Assembly: GCA_947503895.1 (NCBI GenBank)
Contig: CANNFT010000003.1
Location: forward strand, 186,001-250,000
Reading direction: 5' to 3'
Length of the DNA stretch: 64,000 bases
Source: an uncultured Saccharospirillaceae bacterium
Lineage (GTDB): Bacteria > Pseudomonadota > Gammaproteobacteria > Pseudomonadales > Oceanobacteraceae
Positions 34,004-43,718 of this stretch are shown in pieces. Numbering within the stretch: the stretch's first letter is position 1; each line of letters starts with the position of its first letter. The translations under genes were made by a program, and so were the position numbers. The notes under the pieces were generated by a model. The model saw only the letters and a list, made by a program, of their open reading frames with translations, was not told the origin of the DNA and did no database searches.

Positions 34004-35233
34004 ATGATAATAAAATCCAATACCGTCAAAAAAATCCTAACCGCTACTGTCACCAGTCTAAGCTTAGGCTTGGGTTCCATCTCAATGGCTGACACCATCA
34101 GTGACTTTACCAATAGCTGGACGGGTAAGTCATTGTCAGCCCAGCGCGCTCTAGATGTGTATGCCCCAATGGCCAATAACAATATTATCGGCACGCACAA
34201 CACTTATAACTCAGAAGCCTATCGAAGTTGTAACTTCTCGGTTGGGTGTCGTTATCTTGACCCACAACAGAAGTACTCCATAAAAGATCAGCTACGCATG
34301 GGTGCTCGCTTCATCGAAATCGATGTTCATTACACGACGAAAATGGAAGGTATTTTTTCGTATCCCAAAAGACTTTTGATGTGTCATGGCGTTTGTTCTA
34401 TTAATGACAAATATTTCACAGAAGGGTTGAACGAAGTTCGAGACTGGCTAAACAGCGCTGATAGCACCGGACAAGTCATCATTCTCTATGTTGAAGATCA
34501 TATGTCAGGTAAACACGGCGATGCCTACAACCAAATTAATAGCCGTTTCGGTTCATTGATTTACCGCAGCGGCGGCTGTGGCAGTATTCCTAACACGCTG
34601 ACGAAGGCAGACGTTTTAGCCGCAGGTAAAAAGGTCATTCTTTGGGGAGACGGTGGATGTCGCAGTCACTCGGACTGGAAAAACACGGCATACACTGGGC
34701 TCGGTGATATTGGGCGTATCTGGGAGGATCGCACAACAGTGGGTGGTATCGGCGATATTTTCACCGGTGGCAGCTCTGATTACATCAATGCGTCCGATGT
34801 CAGCAGCTTCTTCGCTGAGGGGGCGAACATCGTCAACTTGGATGATATGGTCACGAATGACGGGCGTTTAGCGGCAGGTGTTTGGAGTTGGGACAATAAC
34901 GAACCAAACAATGTAGGCAATGAGGATTGTGCATCGCAATGGGGAAATGGTCGTTGGAACGATGCCAGTTGCAGTAACTCGTATGACTTTGCTTGTACTG
35001 ATGGCGCTGGAAACTGGGCGGTGACGGGTACTCAAGGTGTGTGGGCAAATGGCGCAGCCGCTTGTGCAACCTTAGGCAATAACTTTTACTTTGCTGTACC
35101 GACGAACAGCTTAGACAATCAAAAACTAAAAGTCGCTAAAGATGCAGCTGGCATGAGTACCGTTTGGCTGAATCATGATGACAATCTAGTGGAGGGCCAA
35201 TGGCGGGTTGAAGGGCGATCTACGCAGTTTTAA
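34004..35233 (+). CDS. Secreted PI-PLC X-domain protein with lectin-like C terminus
   Basis: A 409-residue exported protein with signal peptide ending SMADT. The catalytic part (about 45-285) has the PI-PLC X layout: NNIIGTHNTYNSEAY with the first His, GARFIEIDVHY with metal or substrate acids, and LLMCHGVCS with the second His. It would cleave phosphoinositides or similar phosphodiesters outside the cell. The C-terminal 120 residues look like C-type lectin pieces. First comes WSWDNNEPNNVGNEDC with GRWNDASC and FAC. Then follow WANGAAACATLG, a Pro-Thr-Asn element, and VWLNHDDN with EGQW. This order is reversed relative to a standard lectin domain. A terminator follows at 35249. Confidence 0.82.
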   Translation: MIIKSNTVKKILTATVTSLSLGLGSISMADTISDFTNSWTGKSLSAQRALDVYAPMANNNIIGTHNTYNSEAYRSCNFSVGCRYLDPQQKYSIKDQLRMGARFIEIDVHYTTKMEGIFSYPKRLLMCHGVCSINDKYFTEGLNEVRDWLNSADSTGQVIILYVEDHMSGKHGDAYNQINSRFGSLIYRSGGCGSIPNTLTKADVLAAGKKVILWGDGGCRSHSDWKNTAYTGLGDIGRIWEDRTTVGGIGDIFTGGSSDYINASDVSSFFAEGANIVNLDDMVTNDGRLAAGVWSWDNNEPNNVGNEDCASQWGNGRWNDASCSNSYDFACTDGAGNWAVTGTQGVWANGAAACATLGNNFYFAVPTNSLDNQKLKVAKDAAGMSTVWLNHDDNLVEGQWRVEGRSTQF

Positions 35234-35248
35234 TTGGTCGATAGAATA

Positions 35249-35284
35249 AAAAGGAAAGCGGCTCAGAGCCGCTTTCCTTTTGGC
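35249..35284 (+). terminator. intrinsic terminator after PI-PLC gene
   Basis: AAGGAAAGCGGC pairs with GCCGCTTTCCTT around a five-base loop, followed by TT. Confidence 0.85.
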
Positions 35285-35343
35285 AGTAGGTTCATAGCAA
35301 GCTGACATCTGACACGTTCCTATCAATAGGTTTTAGACCTTGT

Positions 35344-35350
35344 CTATACT
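35344..35350 (+). promoter_or_regulatory. CTATACT, candidate sigma-S-like -10
   Basis: TTGTCTATACT about 63 bases ahead of the GGDEF gene. The same 11 bases occur before the gene at 28292. Confidence 0.42.
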
Positions 35351-35412
35351 CAATGGATTAGGCGAAGTCCGCTGTGATGGTGCAGCTTTAACGTCGATTC
35401 CAAGAGGCATAC

Positions 35413-37041
35413 ATGTCAACAGTCGCATTGATGCTCGTTATAACTGGGCTAGTCGGATTATGTTTATCCTTGCCGCCCATCTTAATGATATGTAGACACC
35501 ATCGTTCATTGACATGGGGTTGGAACGCGCTCGCGGCCATGGTTGCCATGTTCATCCTAGGTTATCTGTTTTACGCCGTACATCTGTTGTCTTCAAATCA
35601 TGGCATCGCGGACCTCATTTTGTCTCTTATCTTATTTGGTGGCGGTGGATTTGTCTTATTAGTCAGTTTGGTGAGTCGCTCAACCTTAGAAAAAATGGAC
35701 GTCATCGCCTCGTCTTTTGAGCAGCAAGCATTACACGATAATCTGACAGGACTTCCGAATCGCAAATTCTTGTATTTAACATTAGACAATACCATTGCAG
35801 CTCGGGGGCGTAGCACGGATAGTTTTGCTGTCATGATCATGGATTTAGATGGTTTCAAAGAAATCAATGATACGCTGGGGCATCAAGCAGGCGATACGGC
35901 ATTACGGGCAATTGCACCCAGATTTCAACGGCAATTGAGAGGCACAGATACCCTCTGTCGGCTAGGTGGGGACGAGTTTGCCATTGTGTTGCCTCAAGCC
36001 AATGAAGAGCAAGCCCACGCAGTGGCGAAGAAGCTTATCCAAAGCTGTGAGGAGCCGCTAAACATAGAAAACCAAAAAGTGTTTATCGGTGTGAGTATCG
36101 GCATATCGGTATGCCCAGATCATGCAACCCTAACAGATCAGCTGCTGCAGTATGCGGATGTTGCGATGTATCTAGCCAAGCGTAATCACACGGGTATTCA
36201 AACCTACCATACCGCGATTGATAAAAGCTCACGTGACAAATTGGGCGAACCACAAGCGCTACGCGAGTCCGTCAAGCAGGGTGGCGTGAAGGTGCGGTTT
36301 CAGCCCGTGATGCGCGACCAATCGATTCATGCATTAGAAGCCCATTGCTACTGGGTGGCGTCAACCGGTGACGAAAGAGATGGCCAATACGTGTTTGAGC
36401 TGGCAGAGAAAGCCGGATTCATTGCAGACACGAATCAAGCGTATATTGAAAAGGCCATAGCAGGCTTCTTAAAGGCTAAGGAATTACTAGAACTGGATGT
36501 TGCCAAGCAACCGCAAGGTGATCAATCACAGCCTAAGACCGTACGATTGCACCTTCCTGTATTTCGGCAGTGTTTTCGAGAAATTGATTTTTTAACCATC
36601 GTGAAAAAATGCCTAGAAAAAAATCAGCTTCACCTTAACGACGTGACATTGATGCTATCTGAAATTTCAATGTGGAACCAAGGTAAGCTCGTGCATAAAC
36701 CTCAAAAATACTTAAATCACTCTGAATTCAGTTTTGGTATCAGTCAATTCGGTAGCACAGGTGGATCAATATTATTATTGCAATCTCTACCGGTGAAAAT
36801 AGCCAAGATGGACCCGCTTTTTTGTAAGCGACTACTAAAAGATGAGTCGAACTTCGCGGTATTAAAAGCGGCAATCGTGTTACTTAAAAATTTAAACATT
36901 CGCCTGATCATAGATGGCGTGCCTGATGAAGCGACTTTGCGACTCATTGAGCAATATGATGTGGATGGATTCCAAGGTATTGGGGTCGAAGAGTCAATGC
37001 CAGCGGAAGCCAAAGCAGCTTGGTTAAAAGCGCTGGCGTAG
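35413..37041 (+). CDS. Diguanylate cyclase (GGDEF) with degenerate EAL domain
   Basis: A 542-residue membrane protein with three N-terminal membrane segments (about 3-25, 35-58, 67-88). The GGDEF domain (about 105-265) has an intact active site, RLGGDEFAIVLPQ, and an RGTD inhibitory I-site five residues before it. It should make c-di-GMP with product inhibition. The C-terminal third is EAL-shaped but decayed. The EAL motif is replaced (HALEAHCYW), and the DDFGTG loop reads SQFGSTGGS. Phosphodiesterase activity is therefore unlikely; binding of c-di-GMP or another ligand is possible. The gene is alone. Confidence 0.9.
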   Translation: MSTVALMLVITGLVGLCLSLPPILMICRHHRSLTWGWNALAAMVAMFILGYLFYAVHLLSSNHGIADLILSLILFGGGGFVLLVSLVSRSTLEKMDVIASSFEQQALHDNLTGLPNRKFLYLTLDNTIAARGRSTDSFAVMIMDLDGFKEINDTLGHQAGDTALRAIAPRFQRQLRGTDTLCRLGGDEFAIVLPQANEEQAHAVAKKLIQSCEEPLNIENQKVFIGVSIGISVCPDHATLTDQLLQYADVAMYLAKRNHTGIQTYHTAIDKSSRDKLGEPQALRESVKQGGVKVRFQPVMRDQSIHALEAHCYWVASTGDERDGQYVFELAEKAGFIADTNQAYIEKAIAGFLKAKELLELDVAKQPQGDQSQPKTVRLHLPVFRQCFREIDFLTIVKKCLEKNQLHLNDVTLMLSEISMWNQGKLVHKPQKYLNHSEFSFGISQFGSTGGSILLLQSLPVKIAKMDPLFCKRLLKDESNFAVLKAAIVLLKNLNIRLIIDGVPDEATLRLIEQYDVDGFQGIGVEESMPAEAKAAWLKALA

Positions 37042-37076
37042 CCTAAACCGCTAACGATGGCGATTAGGGTTATGTT

Positions 37077-37928
37077 CTAGTCATCAGGAACTGAACGAGC
37101 ATATTTGTTAACAAACCCTTGCCCATTTTTTTCGCGGGCTGACCGTATTCCATTCCAAAACTGCTTTGCTTTTGATGGGTGAGCTTTAAAGTATTGATGT
37201 GAAAAAACAAAGTACCAATCGGCTTCGATAAAATTGGTATTTAATAATTTAATATCTTGCTGAATATCTAATGAGTTCAATAAGGCTAGGCCGATATTCT
37301 CTTCGACCACGTAGCCATCGATTCTAGCTTTGCTGGCTAATACCAAGCCTTGAGTGGGATCGTGATTGAACTCGCCTAATGCATTGAGTGATCTCAGTTT
37401 CTTCTCTGCCACATAACCTAATGGCGCACTGAGCCCAAATTTAAGGTTGTTAAACCTTTTACCGTCCCACGACAGCTGCGAGTCGATATGCGTAAAAATT
37501 TTATACTCGGCTGTCCAAAGTCTGTAATGCGGATCTACTTTCTTGGGATTGGAAGCCAACTTAGGATATTTCCCCCATTCTTCTCGTTCGGATAACCAAA
37601 TGGCAGCAAATAGACCGTCAGCTAATCCATTTGCTACCTCAGAAATGCATCGTTTCCATGGTCGTCTGTAGTAGTGGATACTTAAGTTCTGTTGAATGGC
37701 GGCAGCGTTTAAAATATCCAATAGAACGCCTTTTCTATCCTGAGTAACGGAATCAATGTATTGAAAGGGAATAAAATCACTTTCTTCATAGCAGACTTTA
37801 ATTTTCGTGCTGGACAGTTTGCGATTTGACTTATCTTTACCAACTTGATTGGCAAGCGAGTTCCACGCAAATAAGGACAAGAGCGTAAACATAAGAAAAA
37901 GCTTAGGTTGACCAAACGATTGAATCAT
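37077..37928 (-). CDS. Family 3 extracellular solute-binding protein
   Basis: A 283-residue exported protein starting at ATG 37928 after AAGGA. After the signal peptide it has the SBP_bac_3 layout: KIKVCYEESDFIPFQYID, VLLDILNAAAIQQNLSIHYY, RCISEVANGLADGLFAAIWL, FGLSAPLGYVAEKKL and RIDGYVVEENIGLALLNSLD. Normally such proteins bind amino acids. Divergent solo copies like this one are common in marine gammaproteobacteria and may serve signalling. No transporter genes are adjacent. It converges with the GGDEF gene. Confidence 0.85.
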   Translation of the reverse strand: MIQSFGQPKLFLMFTLLSLFAWNSLANQVGKDKSNRKLSSTKIKVCYEESDFIPFQYIDSVTQDRKGVLLDILNAAAIQQNLSIHYYRRPWKRCISEVANGLADGLFAAIWLSEREEWGKYPKLASNPKKVDPHYRLWTAEYKIFTHIDSQLSWDGKRFNNLKFGLSAPLGYVAEKKLRSLNALGEFNHDPTQGLVLASKARIDGYVVEENIGLALLNSLDIQQDIKLLNTNFIEADWYFVFSHQYFKAHPSKAKQFWNGIRSAREKNGQGFVNKYARSVPDD

Positions 37929-38608
37929 TAGAATCCTTCCCAGCGCTTAGAAGCATCGAATCCGTAGTGTGTAAGCGTTGTTATGTAGGCGGTACGCATT
38001 ATTTATAATAGGTTTATTGCTCAGACACATGAGGCAATGCCTTCCTATGCATGCCGTATCAGTATTTCATACAGTTTGTGTCTAACTACAAATGCTCAAC
38101 TCACGGGCTTACAGGTCTGTCAGTTTTGATCGATAAGATCAAATTTTCGACCCTATTTTGCAATGCTCGCTCAATCAAAGGAGCTTACATTTTTATGATT
38201 TTTCCGTTATTAACGTGCGCGCATAGGATTCTCAGCCTTTACGGATATCCTTGAGCCTACTCCAAGGTGTAAGCTTTTAGACTAAGTACGCAAAATATTA
38301 AGAATTGTGCGCCATACAAAAATAAGAATAGTTCATTTGTATGAAATTGTTTTCAATGTTGGCGTGAAAAGTTTATTTCGAAAATCTACGACTCATACTA
38401 CTATATGCGTGCACCAGTGTTTTTTGTTTACAGCACAAGCATTAGGATGTACCAAGTCGGATTCTTCAGTGTGTTCGCCACTACATGTTGATGTGTAAAT
38501 TCATTCGTTGAAAAAAATGGTTTTATTGGTTGATTGTCTAGCGTTCTGTGTATTGGTTATTTCAGAAATTACCAATACTACTTATCAGCTTCCACCCAAG
38601 GATGTGCA
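37929..38608. other. Intergenic region before the PAS kinase
   Basis: About 680 bases. Short frames exist but none has a leader, ribosome site or recognisable pattern. AAGGA at about 38598 lies just ahead of the TTG chosen as kinase start. Confidence 0.4.
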
Positions 38609-41539
38609 TTGGACAAAAATATATACTCGTTAGTCAGTAAAGTACTTGCTTTCTGTGTATTGTTGATTGCACTGAGCATCATGCTAGGTTGGATTTTTCA
38701 CATTGATCAACTTATTCAATTGAAACCCAGTTTTGTCCCAGTTCAATTCAATGCAGCATTCTGTATTGCGCTCATATCGATCGTATTGGTATTTAATGAT
38801 TCAAGGTTTGCTATTCCGCTACGGGTGGTGCTGGCCGCCGCCTATATATTAGCCGCATTGACGCTAATTGAGTATATAACCGGTATCGATCTTGGAATAG
38901 ATGAGCTTTTTATTCAGCATTATATTACCGTGCTGACAGAAACCCCTGGCAGGATGGCACCGAATACGGCAATTGGGATCATTCTCATTGCGATGGCGAG
39001 TCATGTTCTGCTGTTGCCCGAAATAAATAGCAAAGTTTTATATCGAACACTTTCACTGACATTCACAACACTTGGCCTAAGTATTGTTGCGTTATTTGGT
39101 TATCTGACCGATTTTGAAATGGCTTATGGTTGGGGAAATATGACTAGGATGGCGTTGTTAACCGCCAGTTGTATTTTTGTACTCTCTTGTGCTATTTCAC
39201 TTAAACTCATTTCACACAAAGTTTCTGAACTTTCAGCTAATGCACTCATAAGCTGGGGAGGCATACCTTTAGCCGTGACCGTCGCGGTATGCTTGCAAAT
39301 GGCACTCACTCAAGAACGGGATAAAAACCTTCAACTCCAATTAGAAGAATACACTGAATTATTGGCTTTCATGCTTAAAAGTGAATTAGATTGGATGGGC
39401 AAGTTTGTTCAAACTATGTCATTGGAATGGACTGGGCAATCGAGTTTATCACCGGAAGGTGGCTCTCCACAGTTTCAATTTTTCAATGTGGAAATTCCAG
39501 CGGTGATTTCATTCGAATGGATTGATCATGACTACAATACGCTATATCGAAAGCCTGATCAGCCACTCGAGTCCATTTCTGAATTCAATCTTTTTTCATC
39601 TAGCGTGCGATCAAGGACGCTAAATTCATCTCGAAACTGGGGTTATTACTATTCTTCGCCAGTCACGTTAAATGATGGTACAAGAGCTGTTTATTTAATA
39701 TCACCGGTGAATACTTCAAATGGGCATATCGGCTGGGTGCTGGCGATTATTGACTTGAAAAAAGTGATGTCAAATGTTTTTGAGAGTTTAGATATAATCG
39801 GAATTGCGGTTGATGTATTTCATTCAAATGGCTCAAAAATTATTGAGTATGGTGAACATGTAGAGTCGCCCAAATATCGTGCTTCTATATTGCTGGATTT
39901 AGAAAACGATTACTGGGCATTAATGGCTCATACAAATTATCAATTTGATGTGAATAATAGCCGGTTACTCAATGCCATAGCATCTTCGTTGACAATAGTG
40001 ACTATTTTTCTACTACTAATCGTTACGATTGGCTTGGCGAGAAGTCGCGAGCAAAAGAAGACGATTAAAACCTATTTAGAAAAAAAGAATAATCTATTTG
40101 ATGCGATGCTAGATGGCATATTAGTCATTGATAAGCGTGGTCTCATTAAAGATGTCAATAGAACGGCGTTGGTTATTTTTGGTTATAGGCGCGACGAATT
40201 ATTAGATAGGCATGTGAAATTACTATTGCCGACAAGATATAGTCATGAATTTGACAAGCTCGTGAGTGCCTTTGAAAGCGGGGGGGTGACGAATAAAAAT
40301 AGTAAAAATAGACAGTTCGATGCCGTTAGAAAAGATCGGAAAGAATTTAAGATTAACCTTCAAATAAGTCGAGGGTTTTATTTGGATCAGGTGTTTTTTA
40401 CTGCTGTTTTTCATGACTTAACAGATGTATTGGCAAAAGAGGAGTTGATTGCAGAGAAAGAGGCGTTACTCAATACCTCCATTAAAGCACTTACCTCGGG
40501 TTTTATTATGTCAGACGAAAATCTAAAGGTCATAGAGGTGAATGACGCTTTAGAAAATATGCTAAGTATGAAACGTGAGGATATTCTAAATCAAAGTATG
40601 ATCAGTCTTTTATTCGGTAATGTGGTGGAAGGGCAGGCACTGTTTAATGAAATTCTGAGCGGTGAAAAAACAATGTTTCACCGAGAAGAACTAATTACCT
40701 CTAAAAGTAATGCGAAAATTTGGGTGTTAATATCAGTATCGTCTGTGAAAAATGACCGAGGTAAGGTTCAATATGTGGTGGCGAGTGTTGCAGACATAGA
40801 TCGCATAAAAAAATTGGAAAATCAAAACGAACTAAAACGAAAAGCGCTCGCAGCAAGTAATGCTGAATTAGAGCAGTTTGCGTATGTCGCCTCACATGAT
40901 TTGAAAGAACCTGTTCGCACGGTTCTGGCTTTTTCAGAACACCTTCGGAAGGATGTCGAATCAAATCGTTCAGAGAGAATTGAACAGGACTTAAATTTCA
41001 TCTCCAAAGCGGCGCAGAGAATGAGTGCACTGGTGGACGATTTATTGGCTTTATCAAGGGTTGGGGTCAGTGGAAATTACGATCAAGAGTTTTCCTTGAA
41101 CGATATTGTCGCAGAGAATATTGACTCGTTATCCGGTATTATCAGCGAGAGGAATGTAGATATCGAAGTCGGTGAATTACCCATTATAAAAGGTAATAGT
41201 CACGAAATATCACGAGTGTTTTTAAATTTGCTTTCCAATGCGATCAAGTACTCATCTGAGGATAGAAAACCTAAAATAAGCATTCAAGATGTGTCCGATG
41301 AAAACTGTCAGATTATAACGGTGGAGGATAATGGCTCAGGTTTTCACCCAGAGCAAATTAAAGACGCATTTTTGCCATTTAAACGATTTGAAACCGGTAG
41401 TCATTACACCGGTACAGGCATGGGATTGGCCATCGTTAAGAAGATAATGGAACGTCATGGTGGAAAGGTTGAGATAACATCCGTTAAGGACGAAGGGTCT
41501 TGTTTTTATTTAAAATTTAAACCAAGGGGTGCAGAGTGA
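38609..41539 (+). CDS. Membrane PAS-domain sensor histidine kinase
   Basis: About 976 residues. TTG 38609 is preferred because AAGGA stands six bases upstream; the frame itself extends to TTG 38534. The first 215 residues hold about six membrane segments. A periplasmic CHASE-like region follows (about 235-455), then another membrane segment and two PAS domains (about 490-600 and 615-735). HisKA has AYVASHDLKEPVRT with the phospho-acceptor His about residue 763. The ATPase domain has NLLSNAIKYSS, DNGSGF and GTGMGLAIVKK. This kinase type usually works with small receiver proteins, and one overlaps its 3' end. All boxes are intact. Confidence 0.9.
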   Translation: MDKNIYSLVSKVLAFCVLLIALSIMLGWIFHIDQLIQLKPSFVPVQFNAAFCIALISIVLVFNDSRFAIPLRVVLAAAYILAALTLIEYITGIDLGIDELFIQHYITVLTETPGRMAPNTAIGIILIAMASHVLLLPEINSKVLYRTLSLTFTTLGLSIVALFGYLTDFEMAYGWGNMTRMALLTASCIFVLSCAISLKLISHKVSELSANALISWGGIPLAVTVAVCLQMALTQERDKNLQLQLEEYTELLAFMLKSELDWMGKFVQTMSLEWTGQSSLSPEGGSPQFQFFNVEIPAVISFEWIDHDYNTLYRKPDQPLESISEFNLFSSSVRSRTLNSSRNWGYYYSSPVTLNDGTRAVYLISPVNTSNGHIGWVLAIIDLKKVMSNVFESLDIIGIAVDVFHSNGSKIIEYGEHVESPKYRASILLDLENDYWALMAHTNYQFDVNNSRLLNAIASSLTIVTIFLLLIVTIGLARSREQKKTIKTYLEKKNNLFDAMLDGILVIDKRGLIKDVNRTALVIFGYRRDELLDRHVKLLLPTRYSHEFDKLVSAFESGGVTNKNSKNRQFDAVRKDRKEFKINLQISRGFYLDQVFFTAVFHDLTDVLAKEELIAEKEALLNTSIKALTSGFIMSDENLKVIEVNDALENMLSMKREDILNQSMISLLFGNVVEGQALFNEILSGEKTMFHREELITSKSNAKIWVLISVSSVKNDRGKVQYVVASVADIDRIKKLENQNELKRKALAASNAELEQFAYVASHDLKEPVRTVLAFSEHLRKDVESNRSERIEQDLNFISKAAQRMSALVDDLLALSRVGVSGNYDQEFSLNDIVAENIDSLSGIISERNVDIEVGELPIIKGNSHEISRVFLNLLSNAIKYSSEDRKPKISIQDVSDENCQIITVEDNGSGFHPEQIKDAFLPFKRFETGSHYTGTGMGLAIVKKIMERHGGKVEITSVKDEGSCFYLKFKPRGAE

Positions 41540-41973
41540 ATTCAATGAAAAATGCGACGATTTTGCTTATAGATGACAGTGAATCAGATCAAATAATTGT
41601 TCGTAGAGCCATTGAGGACGGCAAGGTGCGCTGTAATCTGATCATTGCGAATAATGGCAGAGAGGGGTTGGACATACTTATTGGGTCAGGTAATACTTCC
41701 GACCAATCGATGCCCGATTTGGTTTTACTCGACATCAATATGCCCGTAATGGATGGCCATGAAACCCTGAAACATATTCGTTCCGATGATAAATATAAAC
41801 ATATGCCTGTTGTTATGCTCACAACCTCGTCTCGAGAGCAAGATATTATTGAAAGCTATCGTCTAGGTGTGAATGCCTATATTACTAAGCCTGTAATTAT
41901 AGAGTCTTTCGTCGCTGCGATTTGCCAATTAGAAGAATTCTGGTTTGATCTTGTACGATTGCCGAATGCGTGA
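41536..41973 (+). CDS. Single-domain response regulator (Rcp1-like)
   Basis: A 145-residue stand-alone receiver with no output domain. The acidic pair is in LLIDDSESDQ, the phospho-acceptor Asp in LVLLDINMPVMDG, the Thr in VVMLTTSSRE and the Lys in AYITKP. This variant (long loop before the acceptor, D-I-N-M-P) is the class partnered with phytochrome-like kinases. It starts with GTG 41536 inside the kinase stop, or ATG 41545. It should be the direct phosphate acceptor of the upstream kinase and may relay to the receiver-GGDEF-EAL protein encoded opposite. Confidence 0.92.
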   Translation: MNSMKNATILLIDDSESDQIIVRRAIEDGKVRCNLIIANNGREGLDILIGSGNTSDQSMPDLVLLDINMPVMDGHETLKHIRSDDKYKHMPVVMLTTSSREQDIIESYRLGVNAYITKPVIIESFVAAICQLEEFWFDLVRLPNA

Positions 41974-42011
41974 TTTATATGGTTTTTTTTGGCCGGTGTT
42001 AATAAAGGTGA

Positions 42012-43718
42012 TTAGCTCAAGTGTCCTTTTATTTTTGATTGTTTTTGAAATTCATTCAGGTCTTCGACAAAAAACACCGGCGCACCGTACCAGTAGCCTT
42101 GATTATAATTAGATTTAATCACTTCTGTATAACCGACAATTTGATCATCGCTGACGCCCTCTGCGACAATTTCTAAGTCTAAACTTCTGCCCAGTGCCGA
42201 AATCGCTTTGGCTATTTTTTTATTTTTAGGATTCTTACTCCAGTCTTGAAAAAATCTTTGGTCTATTTTGAGTTCTTTGAAGGGTAAGTCCGCTAGGTAT
42301 TCCATAGAGCTATATCCTGTACCAAAGTCATCTATAGCCAAGTTAATGCCTAAATCATTCAGCTCGATCAACCTATTTTGTGCGGCGCGAGCATACTTCA
42401 TGAAATGTGTTTCAGTTATTTCGACAATGATATTTTGAGGGGGGATGTCATTTTCTGCCATGTAACTGAGTAGTTTATCAATAATTAACTGGTTATAGCA
42501 CTGATCGGCTGGAATATTGATGGCCAGCTTTAATTGGGGATTTTGTATTTGCCAGTGTTTAAACTCTTTAAGTGAATTATTAAATAGCCATTCATGAAAT
42601 ATAGGGGAAAAAGACCCTTCATGAATTAAATCTACTATTTCAAGTGGTGGGATCCATTCACCATTAAGGTTCCAGCGAGTCAGAGCCTCAACTGAAAAAA
42701 GTTGACCTGTATGTGCGTCTACGATTGGCTGGTAAGCTAACGTCAGTTTGTTGTCCAATATATCTGTGGGTAGGTGCCGGAATAGCTTTTCCTTTCGCTT
42801 CCAAGGAGCGTCTTCATCATCGCTGTATTTAATGTATTGATTACGCCCCATGGCTTTTGCCTGATATAAAGCCGTATCTGCTTGCTTCAATAACTCTCGG
42901 CTGGTAGTGGATGATGAGCCTGTATAGGTGGTGAAGCCGATTGAAGGGGCTATGTTAATGGGGCCAGAATCCGTTTCAATATTCTGGGGCATGTTCTTCA
43001 TGATCTTTTGGCAGACAAAGTGTGCATCATGTGAATCTGACTCTGGCATGAGTATGACAAATTCATCTCCGCCAAACCGTGCAACGCTATCGGTGGAGCG
43101 CACACTTTTTCGAATGCGTTTAGCGGCTGCTTTAAGTACTCGATCTCCAATGTCGTGACCATATGTATCATTAATGTGCTTAAAGTGGTCTAGATCTAAA
43201 TAAATAACGCAAAAATGTCGGTTGTAGCGCTTGGATTCACCTAAGGCTTGTTCTAACCGATCCAAAAATAGACTTCTATTTAACAATCCTGTGAGGCCAT
43301 CATAATGAGCAAGATGTTGTACTTTCTTTTTTAATTGAAAATTTTCAATGGCTTTGTTTAGCGCGGCCATCAGCGTTGGGCTGGTCAATACACCTTTGCT
43401 TAAGTATTCCTGTATGCCCATTTGCATGAGTTCAGCCGCAATCATTTCAGACCCATGGCCAGTGGCGACGACTATGGGAAATTGTGGTTCTTCGCCATTT
43501 TTATTCAATTCTGAAAGAAGGTCTTTTGCAGATTTTTCTTGTAATTGATAATCCAAAATACAGCAATCAGGATTGTGGTTTTCTAGGTAAGCTTTGGCCT
43601 CCTTGATGCTGTTGGCATGAATGACGTCAGTAAAGGGGTGTGCTTCCGTCTCTAAAAGGCGAATATAGTTTTCATAGTCAGCAGGGCTGTCTTCGACTAT
43701 CAGTAACTGACCTTCCAT
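42012..43718 (-). CDS. Receiver-GGDEF-EAL c-di-GMP protein
   Basis: A 568-residue cytoplasmic protein. A receiver comes first (about 1-120; IVEDSPAD, acceptor Asp in CCILDYQLQEK, ATGHGSE). The GGDEF domain (about 140-300) holds ARFGGDEFVILMPE with an RSTD I-site. The EAL domain (about 315-560) holds VEALTRW, LAINIPADQ, IIVEITETHF, AIDDFGTGYSSMEYL, ELKID, EIVAEGVSD and YNQGYWYG. All usual metal and catalytic residues appear present in both enzyme domains, so net activity cannot be predicted. It converges on the kinase/receiver pair with a 38-base gap, which suggests one c-di-GMP signalling unit. Confidence 0.93.
   Translation of the reverse strand: MEGQLLIVEDSPADYENYIRLLETEAHPFTDVIHANSIKEAKAYLENHNPDCCILDYQLQEKSAKDLLSELNKNGEEPQFPIVVATGHGSEMIAAELMQMGIQEYLSKGVLTSPTLMAALNKAIENFQLKKKVQHLAHYDGLTGLLNRSLFLDRLEQALGESKRYNRHFCVIYLDLDHFKHINDTYGHDIGDRVLKAAAKRIRKSVRSTDSVARFGGDEFVILMPESDSHDAHFVCQKIMKNMPQNIETDSGPINIAPSIGFTTYTGSSSTTSRELLKQADTALYQAKAMGRNQYIKYSDDEDAPWKRKEKLFRHLPTDILDNKLTLAYQPIVDAHTGQLFSVEALTRWNLNGEWIPPLEIVDLIHEGSFSPIFHEWLFNNSLKEFKHWQIQNPQLKLAINIPADQCYNQLIIDKLLSYMAENDIPPQNIIVEITETHFMKYARAAQNRLIELNDLGINLAIDDFGTGYSSMEYLADLPFKELKIDQRFFQDWSKNPKNKKIAKAISALGRSLDLEIVAEGVSDDQIVGYTEVIKSNYNQGYWYGAPVFFVEDLNEFQKQSKIKGHLS

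Noticed and set aside
38051..38498. Two short plus-strand frames (67 and 63 codons) before the PAS kinase
   Set aside because: No ribosome binding site or recognisable protein pattern.
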